The notes beneath the pieces are model-generated. The model searched no databases. It was not told where the DNA came from and saw nothing but the letters and a program-made list of their open reading frames with translations. A stretch of 53,664 bases of DNA from an uncultured Eubacteriales bacterium (GTDB taxonomy: Bacteria > Bacillota > Clostridia > Lachnospirales > Lachnospiraceae): positions 1 through 53,664 of the forward strand of contig UQYF01000017.1 in NCBI GenBank assembly GCA_900545175.1, written 5' to 3'. Shown here piece after piece: positions 9,058-17,001 of this stretch; position 1 is the first letter of the stretch; every line of letters begins with the position of its first letter. A program made the position numbers and the translations under genes.

Positions 9058-10548
9058 CTATACTCCGAGGATATTTTTCACAGTCTCCTCCATCTGTGTC
9101 CTGTCACATACTCTGTCATGAAGTACAGGTGCAGTCCTTATATCTTCTATTGCCTGCGGAACAGCTACATTAGCTATCCTTGACAATTCATCAACAAGCT
9201 CGAAATCTGTCATGCTGTCATACTTTTCCTTATCAATGGCATCCATAACGCTTCGTGTAAATTTAAACGGACTTGCTGTTGAAGCTATGACAGTCTTTGT
9301 CTTGTCTCCTGTCTCATCAATATATTTCTTATAGACAGCCGCTGCAACAGCTGTATGTGTATCAATCACATATCCTGTATCTTCATAGATTGACTTGATT
9401 GTGTCGGCTGTCTCTTTTTCACTTGCATAATTTCCATAAAAATCTTTAAGCTCAGACTTCATCGCATCTGTAATCTCATAGCGGCCTTTTTCTTTAAGCT
9501 GCGCCATAAGAGTGCTGTTCTCTTTAGCCGAACCACCGGCAATGCGATATATAAGTCTCTCAAGGTTGCTTGAAATAAGGATATCCATTGACGGTGAGCT
9601 TGTGAGCTTAAATTCTCTGTTCCTGTCGTATACTCCTGTCGAGAAGAAATCATATAAAACTTTATTCTCATTTGAAGCACATACAAGCTTGGCAATCGGA
9701 AGTCCCATATTCTTAGCATAAAAAGCGGCTAAAATATTTCCGAAATTTCCTGTAGGAACAACAACATTAATCTTCTCTCCATCTGCAAGCTCTTCATTGG
9801 CAAGAAGCTTAACATATGAATATATGTAATATACAATCTGCGGCACAAGTCTTCCGATATTGATTGAATTAGCCGATGAGAACTGGTATCCGGCAGCATC
9901 AAGCTCCTTTGCAAGTTCCTTGTTGCCGAAAATATTCTTCACTCCTGTCTGTGCATCGTCAAAGTTGCCTTTGATTGCAACGACATAAGTATTGTCACCC
10001 TTCTGTGTGACCATCTGCTTTTCCTGAATAGGGCTTACACCATCCTTAGGATAAAATACAATAATCTTGGTTCCTTCTACGCCTGCAAAGCCTGCAAGAG
10101 CAGCCTTGCCTGTGTCTCCTGATGTCGCAGTGAGAATAACGATATCATTCTTAATGTCATTCTTTCTCGCTGATGTTGTCATAAGGTGAGGAAGAATTGA
10201 GAGTGCCATATCCTTAAATGCGATAGTAGCACCATGGAACAGCTCAAGAAAATATGCTCCATCAGCCTTGACAAGAGGTGCAATCTCTGCTGTATCGAAT
10301 TTTGAATCGTAGGCATTTGCTATACACTTTTTAAGCTCTTCCTCTGTAAAATCTGTGAAAAAAAGCTTCATTACTTCATATGCGACTTCGCCATAACTCA
10401 TCTTAGAAAGCTCTTCTAAGCTCTTATCAAGAGCCGGTATGCTCTCCGGAACAAAAAGACCGCCATCATCGGCAAGACCCTTAAGAATAGCCTTCGAGGC
10501 TGTCACTCTAACACTGTCATCCCTAGTACTTTTATAAAATAATTCCAT
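9058..10548 (-). CDS. thrC: Threonine synthase
   Basis: A 496-residue PLP enzyme that converts O-phosphohomoserine to threonine. The PLP lysine is Lys112 in HGATIAFKDMAL. TATSGDTGKAAL is the phosphate/PLP-binding loop, and SANSINIGRLVPQ is the conserved motif of this class. The N-terminal MELFYKSTRD is typical. The start is the ATG at 10548 with GGAGG five bases upstream; the ORF extending to 10560 would begin before that SD. A promoter and an unusual leader hairpin lie at 10586-10646. The pathway partner asd is at 49.8 kb, not linked here. Confidence 0.95.
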   Translation of the reverse strand: MELFYKSTRDDSVRVTASKAILKGLADDGGLFVPESIPALDKSLEELSKMSYGEVAYEVMKLFFTDFTEEELKKCIANAYDSKFDTAEIAPLVKADGAYFLELFHGATIAFKDMALSILPHLMTTSARKNDIKNDIVILTATSGDTGKAALAGFAGVEGTKIIVFYPKDGVSPIQEKQMVTQKGDNTYVVAIKGNFDDAQTGVKNIFGNKELAKELDAAGYQFSSANSINIGRLVPQIVYYIYSYVKLLANEELADGEKINVVVPTGNFGNILAAFYAKNMGLPIAKLVCASNENKVLYDFFSTGVYDRNREFKLTSSPSMDILISSNLERLIYRIAGGSAKENSTLMAQLKEKGRYEITDAMKSELKDFYGNYASEKETADTIKSIYEDTGYVIDTHTAVAAAVYKKYIDETGDKTKTVIASTASPFKFTRSVMDAIDKEKYDSMTDFELVDELSRIANVAVPQAIEDIRTAPVLHDRVCDRTQMEETVKNILGV

Positions 10549-10585
10549 AGCGTCCTCCAACAGATTTTATAGTAGTTATATGAAC

Positions 10586-10616
10586 AAAAAGGCGATAAGC
10601 CTAAATACTTACCGCC
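10586..10616 (-). terminator. Terminator-like hairpin in the thrC leader
   Basis: On the minus strand GGCGGTAAG, an 8-base loop, CTTATCGCC, then TTTTT. It ends about 27 bp before the thrC SD and begins within a few bases of the predicted start site of the promoter at 10618-10646. It is either the terminator of the upstream hydrolase gene or a leader element of thrC. Confidence 0.6.
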
Positions 10617-10617
10617 A

Positions 10618-10646
10618 ATTTTATCACACTTTATTTCATTAAACAA
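10618..10646 (-). promoter_or_regulatory. Promoter of thrC
   Basis: TTGTTT (10641-10646), 17-bp spacer, TAAAAT (10618-10623) with TG shortly before the -10. Confidence 0.55.
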
Positions 10647-10692
10647 GTAAATTCTTCAATAATACCAAAAAGTATTAGAAATCATATGCATT

Positions 10693-11499
10693 TTAGTAAT
10701 ATCCGAAAAATACATGTCCGTTATACTCAAACAGACGTTTAAGATGTATTGCAAACCAGCTGCCGTTTCCTGCTGACGCACTTGCTGCAAAGAAAAGTGC
10801 TCCTTCTGAATAGTCCTCACCGATAAGCGCTCTGTCAACCGCTTCATAGGATGTATCCGTAAGTTCTACGGAATAATATCTTCCATCCATCACAGGCTGG
10901 AACTGTGCTCCGTTTTCCTGAAAAATAACATCTGTCACATTATCGGGAAAATCATTTGAAAATACTCTGTTGATAACGACATTCGCAACTAAAATCTTTG
11001 CCTTGATGTCAAGCCCTGTCGCTTCCGCTTCAACAATACGGACAAGATTATTATACTCTTCATCCGTAACAGCAATAATCGGACTTATATAGTCAGCGCT
11101 CACAAGCACCTCATCCGATTGTGCCTTCTGTGTTCGATAATTCACATCCGCATAGACACAGGAATATTTCAAAAGATTTTTCTCAATATCCATATTCATA
11201 AGTGGAGCAGCATATATCTGTATTTCCTGCTCTGTGTCATTGATTAGCGATGTGAATACTGCTTTCTCTTCATCGGTGTCATCGTCCGTCTCGTCATCCT
11301 CAACGGCAACCTGTCCGGTATCCGCATGCGATGAGACAACATTGTTCTTTCCGCCACCACCATAGCATGTGGAGTTCAGGCAGACAACTGCAATCACAGC
11401 CGAACCTGATGCAATGATAGCACACCTTCTGTACATACTCTTAGTAATGGTTTTAAAGAAACTAAAAACACCATTAAAGAGCGAAAAAATATTCTTCAT
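10693..11499 (-). CDS. SleB-type cell wall hydrolase (Hydrolase_2), membrane-anchored
   Basis: A 268-residue protein. An N-terminal hydrophobic anchor or signal (residues ~24-43) is followed by an Asp/Glu-rich linker (~60-85) and a C-terminal hydrolase domain (~145-268). The C-terminal stretch has IVEAEATGLDIKAKILVANV, VINRV and a late W-F-A-I/H motif, the pattern of the SleB/CwlJ family that cleaves peptidoglycan, classically in spore germination. Start chosen at the ATG at 11499 (MKNIFSLF) with AGAGG about eight bases upstream. The acidic linker suggests a surface-exposed spacer. Whether the role is in spores or vegetative cells cannot be told. Confidence 0.75.
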   Translation of the reverse strand: MKNIFSLFNGVFSFFKTITKSMYRRCAIIASGSAVIAVVCLNSTCYGGGGKNNVVSSHADTGQVAVEDDETDDDTDEEKAVFTSLINDTEQEIQIYAAPLMNMDIEKNLLKYSCVYADVNYRTQKAQSDEVLVSADYISPIIAVTDEEYNNLVRIVEAEATGLDIKAKILVANVVINRVFSNDFPDNVTDVIFQENGAQFQPVMDGRYYSVELTDTSYEAVDRALIGEDYSEGALFFAASASAGNGSWFAIHLKRLFEYNGHVFFGYY

Positions 11500-11788
11500 C
11501 TTCAAACCTCTCATTTCAAATCAATGTTTTTTCGTTCTTGTTGCAATTATATTTACGAATCCGATTTTGTCAATCGAATCACTTTTTTTTGTGAAAAACG
11601 TCTTTCGTAACATTTTTGTAACATTTTTCATCAGCATTATATCCAAGTATGTCCTAAAATATACATAAAATTTGTTTAATTTGACACTTGAAATTTTCTT
11701 ATGCTAAAAAAGCAAATATATTATTACCGTGTTTTCACCGAAATTGTTTTTCTGAAAGTGGAGAAAACAATACTATTTTTTCTATTTT

Positions 11789-11893
11789 TTAAGCATTTAA
11801 GTGGGGGAAAATATTAGTTTTTGTCTCATAAACCGAGATGTCTGCCGCAAAAATGTAACCTCTTACATTTTTATCTTTTAAAGTAATGTCCAT
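11789..11893 (-). CDS. Possible 34-residue small protein
   Basis: A short ORF, ATG at 11893 and TAA at 11789, preceded by GGAGGT nine bases upstream. The peptide is mixed polar/hydrophobic with no membrane segment and I do not recognise it. A -10-like TATAAT lies at about 11938-11943 on the minus strand, and a GTGTATACAC palindrome (11920-11929) sits between it and the SD. A short inverted repeat (AAAAATGTAA/TTACATTTTT) overlaps the coding part. It could instead be a regulatory leader without translation. Confidence 0.3.
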   Translation of the reverse strand: MDITLKDKNVRGYIFAADISVYETKTNIFPHLNA

Positions 11894-12005
11894 TTTAATT
11901 GGACCTCCAATTTAAATGTGTATACACTTATGTGGATATTATACAGGCAGTTAAGACTTTCAATACATTAACGCTGAATCCCATACCAGCTTAGTCGATT
12001 ATATT

Positions 12006-12091
12006 ACCAATCCGCTTTCGCATCCTGCCCATAAAAAATCCTCCGCATCTCTATCCGTTACTTTTTTGTACAAAATACCGGGCAAAAAGGT
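12006..12091. repeat. Dispersed ~88-bp repeat, copy B1
   Basis: Closely matches 19569-19657. Shared blocks include AATCC-CT-TCGC, CATAAAAAA, CTCTATCCG-TAC and ACCGG-CA-AAA-GTT, with one 3-base gap. The rest of the 757-bp gap from 11500 to 12256 holds the possible small ORF, the promoter at 12155 and AT-rich DNA. Confidence 0.55.
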
Positions 12092-12154
12092 TATACCATT
12101 AACTAACAGTAATAGGTTTTCTCTTATAATTTTCTCTCATATAACAGATAAAAA

Positions 12155-12183
12155 TTGAAAGTATCGTAAAAAAAATATATAAT
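12155..12183 (+). promoter_or_regulatory. Promoter of the AP2-domain gene
   Basis: TTGAAA (12155-12160), 17-bp spacer, TATAAT (12178-12183). About 75 bp before the start codon. Confidence 0.65.
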
Positions 12184-12256
12184 AAACAGTAACTATTTAT
12201 ATTCAATACATTCGCAAAACCACACGATAATAAAATAATACGAAAGCAGGAACATC

Positions 12257-13102
12257 ATGTCACTTCCGGGAGCATTTAAAGCACAAAAAAAAGACGGCAC
12301 AATATATTACCGCTCTTCTATAACATACAAAAACAAACATATAAGCCTTGGAAGCTTTAAAACCGAGGAGGAAGCATCCGGCGCATACCTTGAAGCGCTC
12401 GCAGTTACAGGCTCCTCACAGGATAACAATATGTCAGCTTCATCAGCTGTTTCTTCTATATATAAATGTACCTTAGACAACTATCATACATACTGTCAAA
12501 TTCTCTCATTTGACAAATATATAAGCCTGTTAAATTTCCGCGACAATGGCATATACATAAAGACACCTATATATATGGTAAAAACACACTTTAACTATTA
12601 CATTTCCGAGAATGAAATACTTAAATTTGATGTTGATGACCTCTTCTACTTTTCCAACCATTCGATAATGAAAAGACAGGGCTATCTTTTTGTCGCGGAC
12701 TATGGAATGCAGATTAATATTCTCTCACGCTATGGCATACGAAGCCATGCTGTAAAGAACAGGGACTATGAATTTATAAACGGAGACGACCATGACTACC
12801 GCTATCACAACATCCGCATAATCAACCGCTACTACGGTGTCGAAGCAATAAAAAAGAACGGCCGCATAAGCTACCGTTCCCGCATCCATATCAATGGAAA
12901 CTATATAATAGGAAGATACAGCTCAGAAAACGAAGCTGCCATAGCCTACAACAAGGCTGTGGCAATGCTTCGCGACAAAGGCTGTACTACCGCATATCCG
13001 GAAAATTATATTGAAAACATATCTGCAATCGAATATGCCAAGCTCTACAATAGCATAAAGCTGTCAAAACATTTCCGTAAATATGTTTCTACTTATTGTT
13101 AA
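12257..13102 (+). CDS. Two-AP2-domain protein with a degenerate HNH-like centre
   Basis: A 281-residue protein. Residues ~4-45 and ~195-240 each look like an AP2 DNA-binding unit (K-x-G-x-I-x-Y-R-S-x-I, then LGSF-T-EEEA-x-A-Y or IGRYSSENEAAIAYNKA). Between them, ~165-192 resembles the end of an HNH homing endonuclease (ING-D-x5-Y-x-N-I-R-I), but the catalytic-His position of the usual DHING is occupied by E-F, so nuclease activity is doubtful. Such AP2-HNH proteins usually come from phage or selfish elements; this may be a domesticated DNA-binding protein. SD AGCAGGAAC precedes the ATG. It is convergent with leuD and their ends overlap by 14 bp. Confidence 0.6.
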   Translation: MSLPGAFKAQKKDGTIYYRSSITYKNKHISLGSFKTEEEASGAYLEALAVTGSSQDNNMSASSAVSSIYKCTLDNYHTYCQILSFDKYISLLNFRDNGIYIKTPIYMVKTHFNYYISENEILKFDVDDLFYFSNHSIMKRQGYLFVADYGMQINILSRYGIRSHAVKNRDYEFINGDDHDYRYHNIRIINRYYGVEAIKKNGRISYRSRIHINGNYIIGRYSSENEAAIAYNKAVAMLRDKGCTTAYPENYIENISAIEYAKLYNSIKLSKHFRKYVSTYC

Positions 13103-13574
13103 TGTAATTTATAAGTCCGCCTGCTGCTATAAGCTTCTGCATGAACTCCGGAAATGCCTGGCCCTTGTACTGCTTTCCTTTAGTTACATTTGTGATAATA
13201 CCGCTGTCAAAATCAATATCAACCTGGTCGCCATCCTCAATATCACGGCTTGCTTCAGCGCACTCAATGATAGGCAGACCTATATTTATAGCGTTGCGGT
13301 AAAAAATTCTTGCAAATGTCTCCGCAATAACACAGCTTACTCCAGCCGCCTTGATTGCTATAGGAGCATGCTCTCTTGATGAGCCACAGCCAAAATTCTT
13401 GTCAGCGACAATAATATCGCCCTTATGCACCTTATTTACAAAATCTTTGTCTATATCCTCCATGCAATGTGCTGCCAACTCAGCAGGGTCCGATGAATTC
13501 AGGTATCTTGCAGGTATAATTACATCTGTATCAACATTATCTCCAAATTTAAATACTTTTCCTGATGCTTTCAT
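13089..13574 (-). CDS. leuD: 3-isopropylmalate dehydratase small subunit
   Basis: A 161-residue swivel-domain subunit of isopropylmalate isomerase in leucine biosynthesis. The N-terminal KFGDNVDTDVIIPARYL and the substrate-binding loop NFGCGSSREHAP are diagnostic. The length fits the short, archaeal/clostridial-type LeuD (~160 residues) rather than the ~200-residue proteobacterial form. It begins 29 bp after the leuC stop, so the two are cotranscribed. Its 3' end overlaps the convergent AP2 gene. Confidence 0.93.
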   Translation of the reverse strand: MKASGKVFKFGDNVDTDVIIPARYLNSSDPAELAAHCMEDIDKDFVNKVHKGDIIVADKNFGCGSSREHAPIAIKAAGVSCVIAETFARIFYRNAINIGLPIIECAEASRDIEDGDQVDIDFDSGIITNVTKGKQYKGQAFPEFMQKLIAAGGLINYINNK

Positions 13575-13603
13575 ATACTAATCCTCATTTCTATTATCAG
13601 TTT

Positions 13604-14869
13604 CTACAATCCAAGCTCTGACGGCTGGCTTATCTTTCCTGTCACTGCACTTGCTGCTGCAACTGCCGGACTTGCAAGATATACCTCTGACCTGACATGT
13701 CCCATACGTCCGACAAAATTACGGTTAGTTGTCGATACGCAGCGCTCTCCTTCAGCAAGAATACCCATATAGCCTCCAAGACACGGACCACATGTAGGTG
13801 TGCTGACAACAGCTCCCGCCTCTATAAATGTCTTTAAAAGCCCTTCCTCCATTGCCTGAAGATAGATTGCCTGAGTAGCAGGTATTATTATAACACGAAG
13901 TCCCTGCGCCACTTTTCTTCCTTCAAGAACTTCCGCTGCAATACGCAGGTCATCCAATCGTCCGTTAGTGCATGAACCGATTACAACCTGGTCAATCTTC
14001 ACTTCTCCTGCCTCATCTACTGTATGTGTGTTCTCAGGAAGATGCGGAAATGCGACTGTAGGCTTGAGTTCAGCGAGGTCAATCGTATATGTCTCATCAT
14101 ACACCGCATCCTCGTCAGCTTCATATATTGTATATTTCTTTGTTGAATGCTCTCTCATATATGCTTCCGCAATATCATCTACAGGGAATATTCCATTCTT
14201 GCCTCCTGCCTCTATAGCCATGTTGGCAATAGTAAATCTATCGTCCATCGAAAGGTTCTTTATTCCGTCACCGACGAACTCCATGGACTTATAAAGAGCT
14301 CCGTCAACACCAATCATTCCTATAATATGTAAAATTACATCCTTGCCGCTCACCCACTTAGAAGGCTTACCTGTCAGAACGAATTTGATAGCGGAAGGAA
14401 CCTTAAACCATGCCTTGCCCGTTGCCATTCCTGCTGCCATATCAGTCGAACCTACACCTGTGGAAAATGCGCCGAGCGCACCGTATGTACAGGTATGTGA
14501 ATCAGCTCCGATTACAACATCGCCTGCAACAGTAAGACCTTTCTCAGGAAGAAGTGCATGCTCAATTCCCATCTGTCCGACTTCAAAATAATTGGTAATC
14601 TCATTTTTCTTTGCAAACTCTCTGACGCACTTACAATGCTCTGCCGACTTGATATCCTTATTCGGCACAAAGTGGTCAGGAACAAGAGCTATCTTATCCT
14701 TATCAAAGACTCCGCTTTTCTTCATCTTATCCATCTCATGGATTGCTACCGGAGATGTGATATCATTTCCAAGAACAAGGTCAAGATCCGCCTCAATAAG
14801 CTGTCCTGCCTCAACATAAGGAAGACCTGCATGTGCTGCAAGAATCTTCTGTGTCATCGTCATACCCAT
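13604..14869 (-). CDS. leuC: 3-isopropylmalate dehydratase large subunit
   Basis: A 421-residue aconitase-family subunit that isomerises 2-isopropylmalate to 3-isopropylmalate. The [4Fe-4S] cysteines are in GSCTNGR (~residue 300) and TPTCGPCLGG (~360). GADSHTCTYGALG is the family motif. Start at 14869 has GGGGA seven bases upstream. The divergent LysR gene begins 175 bp away and a LysR-type operator lies between them, so leuCD is probably controlled by that regulator. Confidence 0.94.
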   Translation of the reverse strand: MGMTMTQKILAAHAGLPYVEAGQLIEADLDLVLGNDITSPVAIHEMDKMKKSGVFDKDKIALVPDHFVPNKDIKSAEHCKCVREFAKKNEITNYFEVGQMGIEHALLPEKGLTVAGDVVIGADSHTCTYGALGAFSTGVGSTDMAAGMATGKAWFKVPSAIKFVLTGKPSKWVSGKDVILHIIGMIGVDGALYKSMEFVGDGIKNLSMDDRFTIANMAIEAGGKNGIFPVDDIAEAYMREHSTKKYTIYEADEDAVYDETYTIDLAELKPTVAFPHLPENTHTVDEAGEVKIDQVVIGSCTNGRLDDLRIAAEVLEGRKVAQGLRVIIIPATQAIYLQAMEEGLLKTFIEAGAVVSTPTCGPCLGGYMGILAEGERCVSTTNRNFVGRMGHVRSEVYLASPAVAAASAVTGKISQPSELGL

Positions 14870-14986
14870 AATAATTCCCCATTTCTTTTCCTGTATCCGG
14901 CTATTTCGTACCGGATTATCAAGGTTACTGCTTGAATAATATCACATTTTTTGCTATTCTAATAATACATATTATTTATACTTGCT

Positions 14987-15001
14987 ATAACTTATAGTTA
15001 T
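14987..15001. promoter_or_regulatory. LysR-type operator between leuC and its regulator
   Basis: ATAACTTATAGTTAT: an inverted repeat (ATAACT/AGTTAT) containing the T-N11-A pattern of LysR boxes. It lies in the divergent 175-bp intergenic region. Confidence 0.5.
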
Positions 15002-15044
15002 ACATTGATATATAAACCTACGCTCTTATGAAAGGAATCGTTTT

Positions 15045-15968
15045 ATGAGTAACAATAACGAAAAAAGTTCACCCAATCATGTAACTCTCAATCTCTACAA
15101 TATTTTTCTCGCCGTTACACAGACTAAAAGCCTGTCGGCTGCCTCAAAAAGACTTTTTATAAGTCAGCCTGCAATCAGCAAAGCCATCAAGCAGCTTGAA
15201 AACGAACTCGGCACAGCCCTTTTTTTCAGAAGCTCAAAAGGTGTCCAGCTGACAGACGATGGCGAACTGCTGTATTCACATGTCTTTAATGCCATCAATG
15301 AGATTAATATCGGCGAACAGCTCCTAAACTCAAGAAAAGAGCTCGGTGTCGGCAGAATACGCTTCGGTGCAAGCAACACACTATGTAAATATATTCTGCT
15401 GCCCAAACTTCAAAAATATGTACGAAAGAATCCTCATATAAGTATCTCAATCAACTGTCAGTCATCAATACACACCAAAGCACTTATTGACAACCGCGAT
15501 ATCGACATAGGCCTTATAGCAACTCCCGACTACCAAAAAGGTCTGAAATTATACAGCGCAGGCTCCATTCAGGATACCTTTGTCGCATCACCCGGCTACA
15601 TAAAAAATCTGCTTCTCAGAGAGAACACTACTATGAGCAATCTGTTCCACGGAGCCAATCTTATGCTGCTAACAAGAGATAATGTAACGCGTACCTATGT
15701 TGACTCATATCTCAACGACAGCATTCTCTCACAGACAACTCTTATGGAAATCGGAAGCATGGATCTGCTCATCGAATTTGCCAAAACAGGACTCGGAATC
15801 GGATGTGTCATACGCGAGTTTGTTAAATCCGAATTAGAATCCGGCGCACTTATGGAGGTTACTCCGCCTAACCTCGAAATAAAAAAAAGAGAGGTCAGTT
15901 ATTGCGTTAATTCTAACCTTCCTCTTTCTAACGCTGCTCTCGATTTCCTGAATAATTACAGACTTTGA
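15045..15968 (+). CDS. LysR-family regulator, probably of leuCD
   Basis: A 307-residue LysR-type transcription factor. The winged HTH occupies ~16-75 (SLSAASKRLFISQPAISKAI, then LENELGTALFFRSSKGVQLT), and a two-lobed effector domain covers ~100-305. SD AAAGGAA precedes the ATG. Divergent placement from leuCD with a T-N11-A site between them suggests it regulates that operon, plausibly in response to a leucine-pathway intermediate. The effector is unknown. Confidence 0.85.
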   Translation: MSNNNEKSSPNHVTLNLYNIFLAVTQTKSLSAASKRLFISQPAISKAIKQLENELGTALFFRSSKGVQLTDDGELLYSHVFNAINEINIGEQLLNSRKELGVGRIRFGASNTLCKYILLPKLQKYVRKNPHISISINCQSSIHTKALIDNRDIDIGLIATPDYQKGLKLYSAGSIQDTFVASPGYIKNLLLRENTTMSNLFHGANLMLLTRDNVTRTYVDSYLNDSILSQTTLMEIGSMDLLIEFAKTGLGIGCVIREFVKSELESGALMEVTPPNLEIKKREVSYCVNSNLPLSNAALDFLNNYRL

Positions 15969-15982
15969 CACCGCTCCATCCA

Positions 15983-16384
15983 TCACTCTGACGCTGTATC
16001 TGTCAAATTTTCATCGACCTCAACCTCGTCCTCACTGTCAGGGTCGCTGCTGTATCTTGGAAAAAGCGGTATTCCTTCCGCCCAATAATCGACACGCTCT
16101 TTATACTTTTCATTAAGCCACTTCATCGACTGTACTCTGCCATCCTCAGTAAACGGAAACTGCACAGTGGTTTTCTTCTGCCTTGTCGTATCATAATTAA
16201 ATGGTCCTCTCCAAATAGTCACGTCAAACATAGCATTGTCATTTTTGTGCGGGTCATGATTGAATACAACATTTTCAAGCGGATTTCTCGCAATCCTGAA
16301 ATGCATTCCGCCACACTCACCAATATAAGGACTTCCATATTGAAAAAAATTAAAACCCAATATGTCTTTTTCTTCTATTTTCAT
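15983..16384 (-). CDS. Conserved-looking hypothetical protein
   Basis: A 133-residue protein with no family I recognise. The centre is rich in aromatic and charged residues (NFFQYGSPYIGECGGMHFR, VTIWRGPFNYDTT, MKWLNEKYKERVDYWAEGI), suggesting a compact cytosolic fold; the C-terminal ~20 residues are strongly acidic. Start chosen at the ATG at 16384 with AGGAGA 6-9 bases upstream; the ORF extends 19 residues further without an SD. It is convergent with the LysR gene, 14 bp apart. Confidence 0.6.
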   Translation of the reverse strand: MKIEEKDILGFNFFQYGSPYIGECGGMHFRIARNPLENVVFNHDPHKNDNAMFDVTIWRGPFNYDTTRQKKTTVQFPFTEDGRVQSMKWLNEKYKERVDYWAEGIPLFPRYSSDPDSEDEVEVDENLTDTASE

Positions 16385-16549
16385 ATTCTCTCTCCTTGAT
16401 AATAAAATATTACTCCTACAGCAAACACGATTCAACTTCAAATGAACAAATTATAAACTTGTGTTAATTTTAATATTTTCCATTTTTTGGTATTTTGTAT
16501 TTATAGTTAAATTTTACTTTAACAATAAATAATACATAGGAGGTTTTAT

Positions 16550-16894
16550 ATGAATTGTACATCCCATGATACTAACCGTATCATAGGCAATAAGATTTAC
16601 CAGCTAAGACGCTCTATAAACATGACACAACAGGAGCTCGCAGACAAAATCGGAATATCTGTCACATTCTTATCAGAAATCGAGAACGGACGCAAATCTA
16701 TGTCCGTGGATACCCTAGTCAAGTTATCAAAAGGTCTTCAAGTTTCCCTGGATACTATTGTATTTGGAAACGACACCGAGAACGATATGCAAAAGGATGT
16801 TGTTTCAATGATGGCAACTCTTCCACTCGAATATAATGAATCCATTCTGCTAATCGCCCGTGAGTTCACACGTCTTAATCGCAACAAAAATTAA
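16550..16894 (+). CDS. XRE-family HTH regulator
   Basis: A 114-residue protein with an N-terminal Cro/CI-type helix-turn-helix (residues ~15-66: MTQQELADKIGISVTFLSEI then ENGRKSMSVDTLVKLSKGL) and a ~45-residue tail. AGGAGG lies seven bases before the ATG. Monocistronic, followed by a clear terminator. Targets unknown. Confidence 0.85.
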   Translation: MNCTSHDTNRIIGNKIYQLRRSINMTQQELADKIGISVTFLSEIENGRKSMSVDTLVKLSKGLQVSLDTIVFGNDTENDMQKDVVSMMATLPLEYNESILLIAREFTRLNRNKN

Positions 16895-16910
16895 ATAAGT
16901 ATTGCAGAAG

Positions 16911-16951
16911 ACACCCCATCTCACAGGAAATGCTTGTGGATGGGGTGTTTT
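16911..16951 (+). terminator. Terminator after the XRE gene
   Basis: ACACCCCATC pairs with GATGGGGTGT, followed by TTTTTAT. Confidence 0.8.
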
Positions 16952-17001
16952 TATAAAAAAATCACCGTACATTTCTGCACAGTGATTATATTACACCACA
17001 A

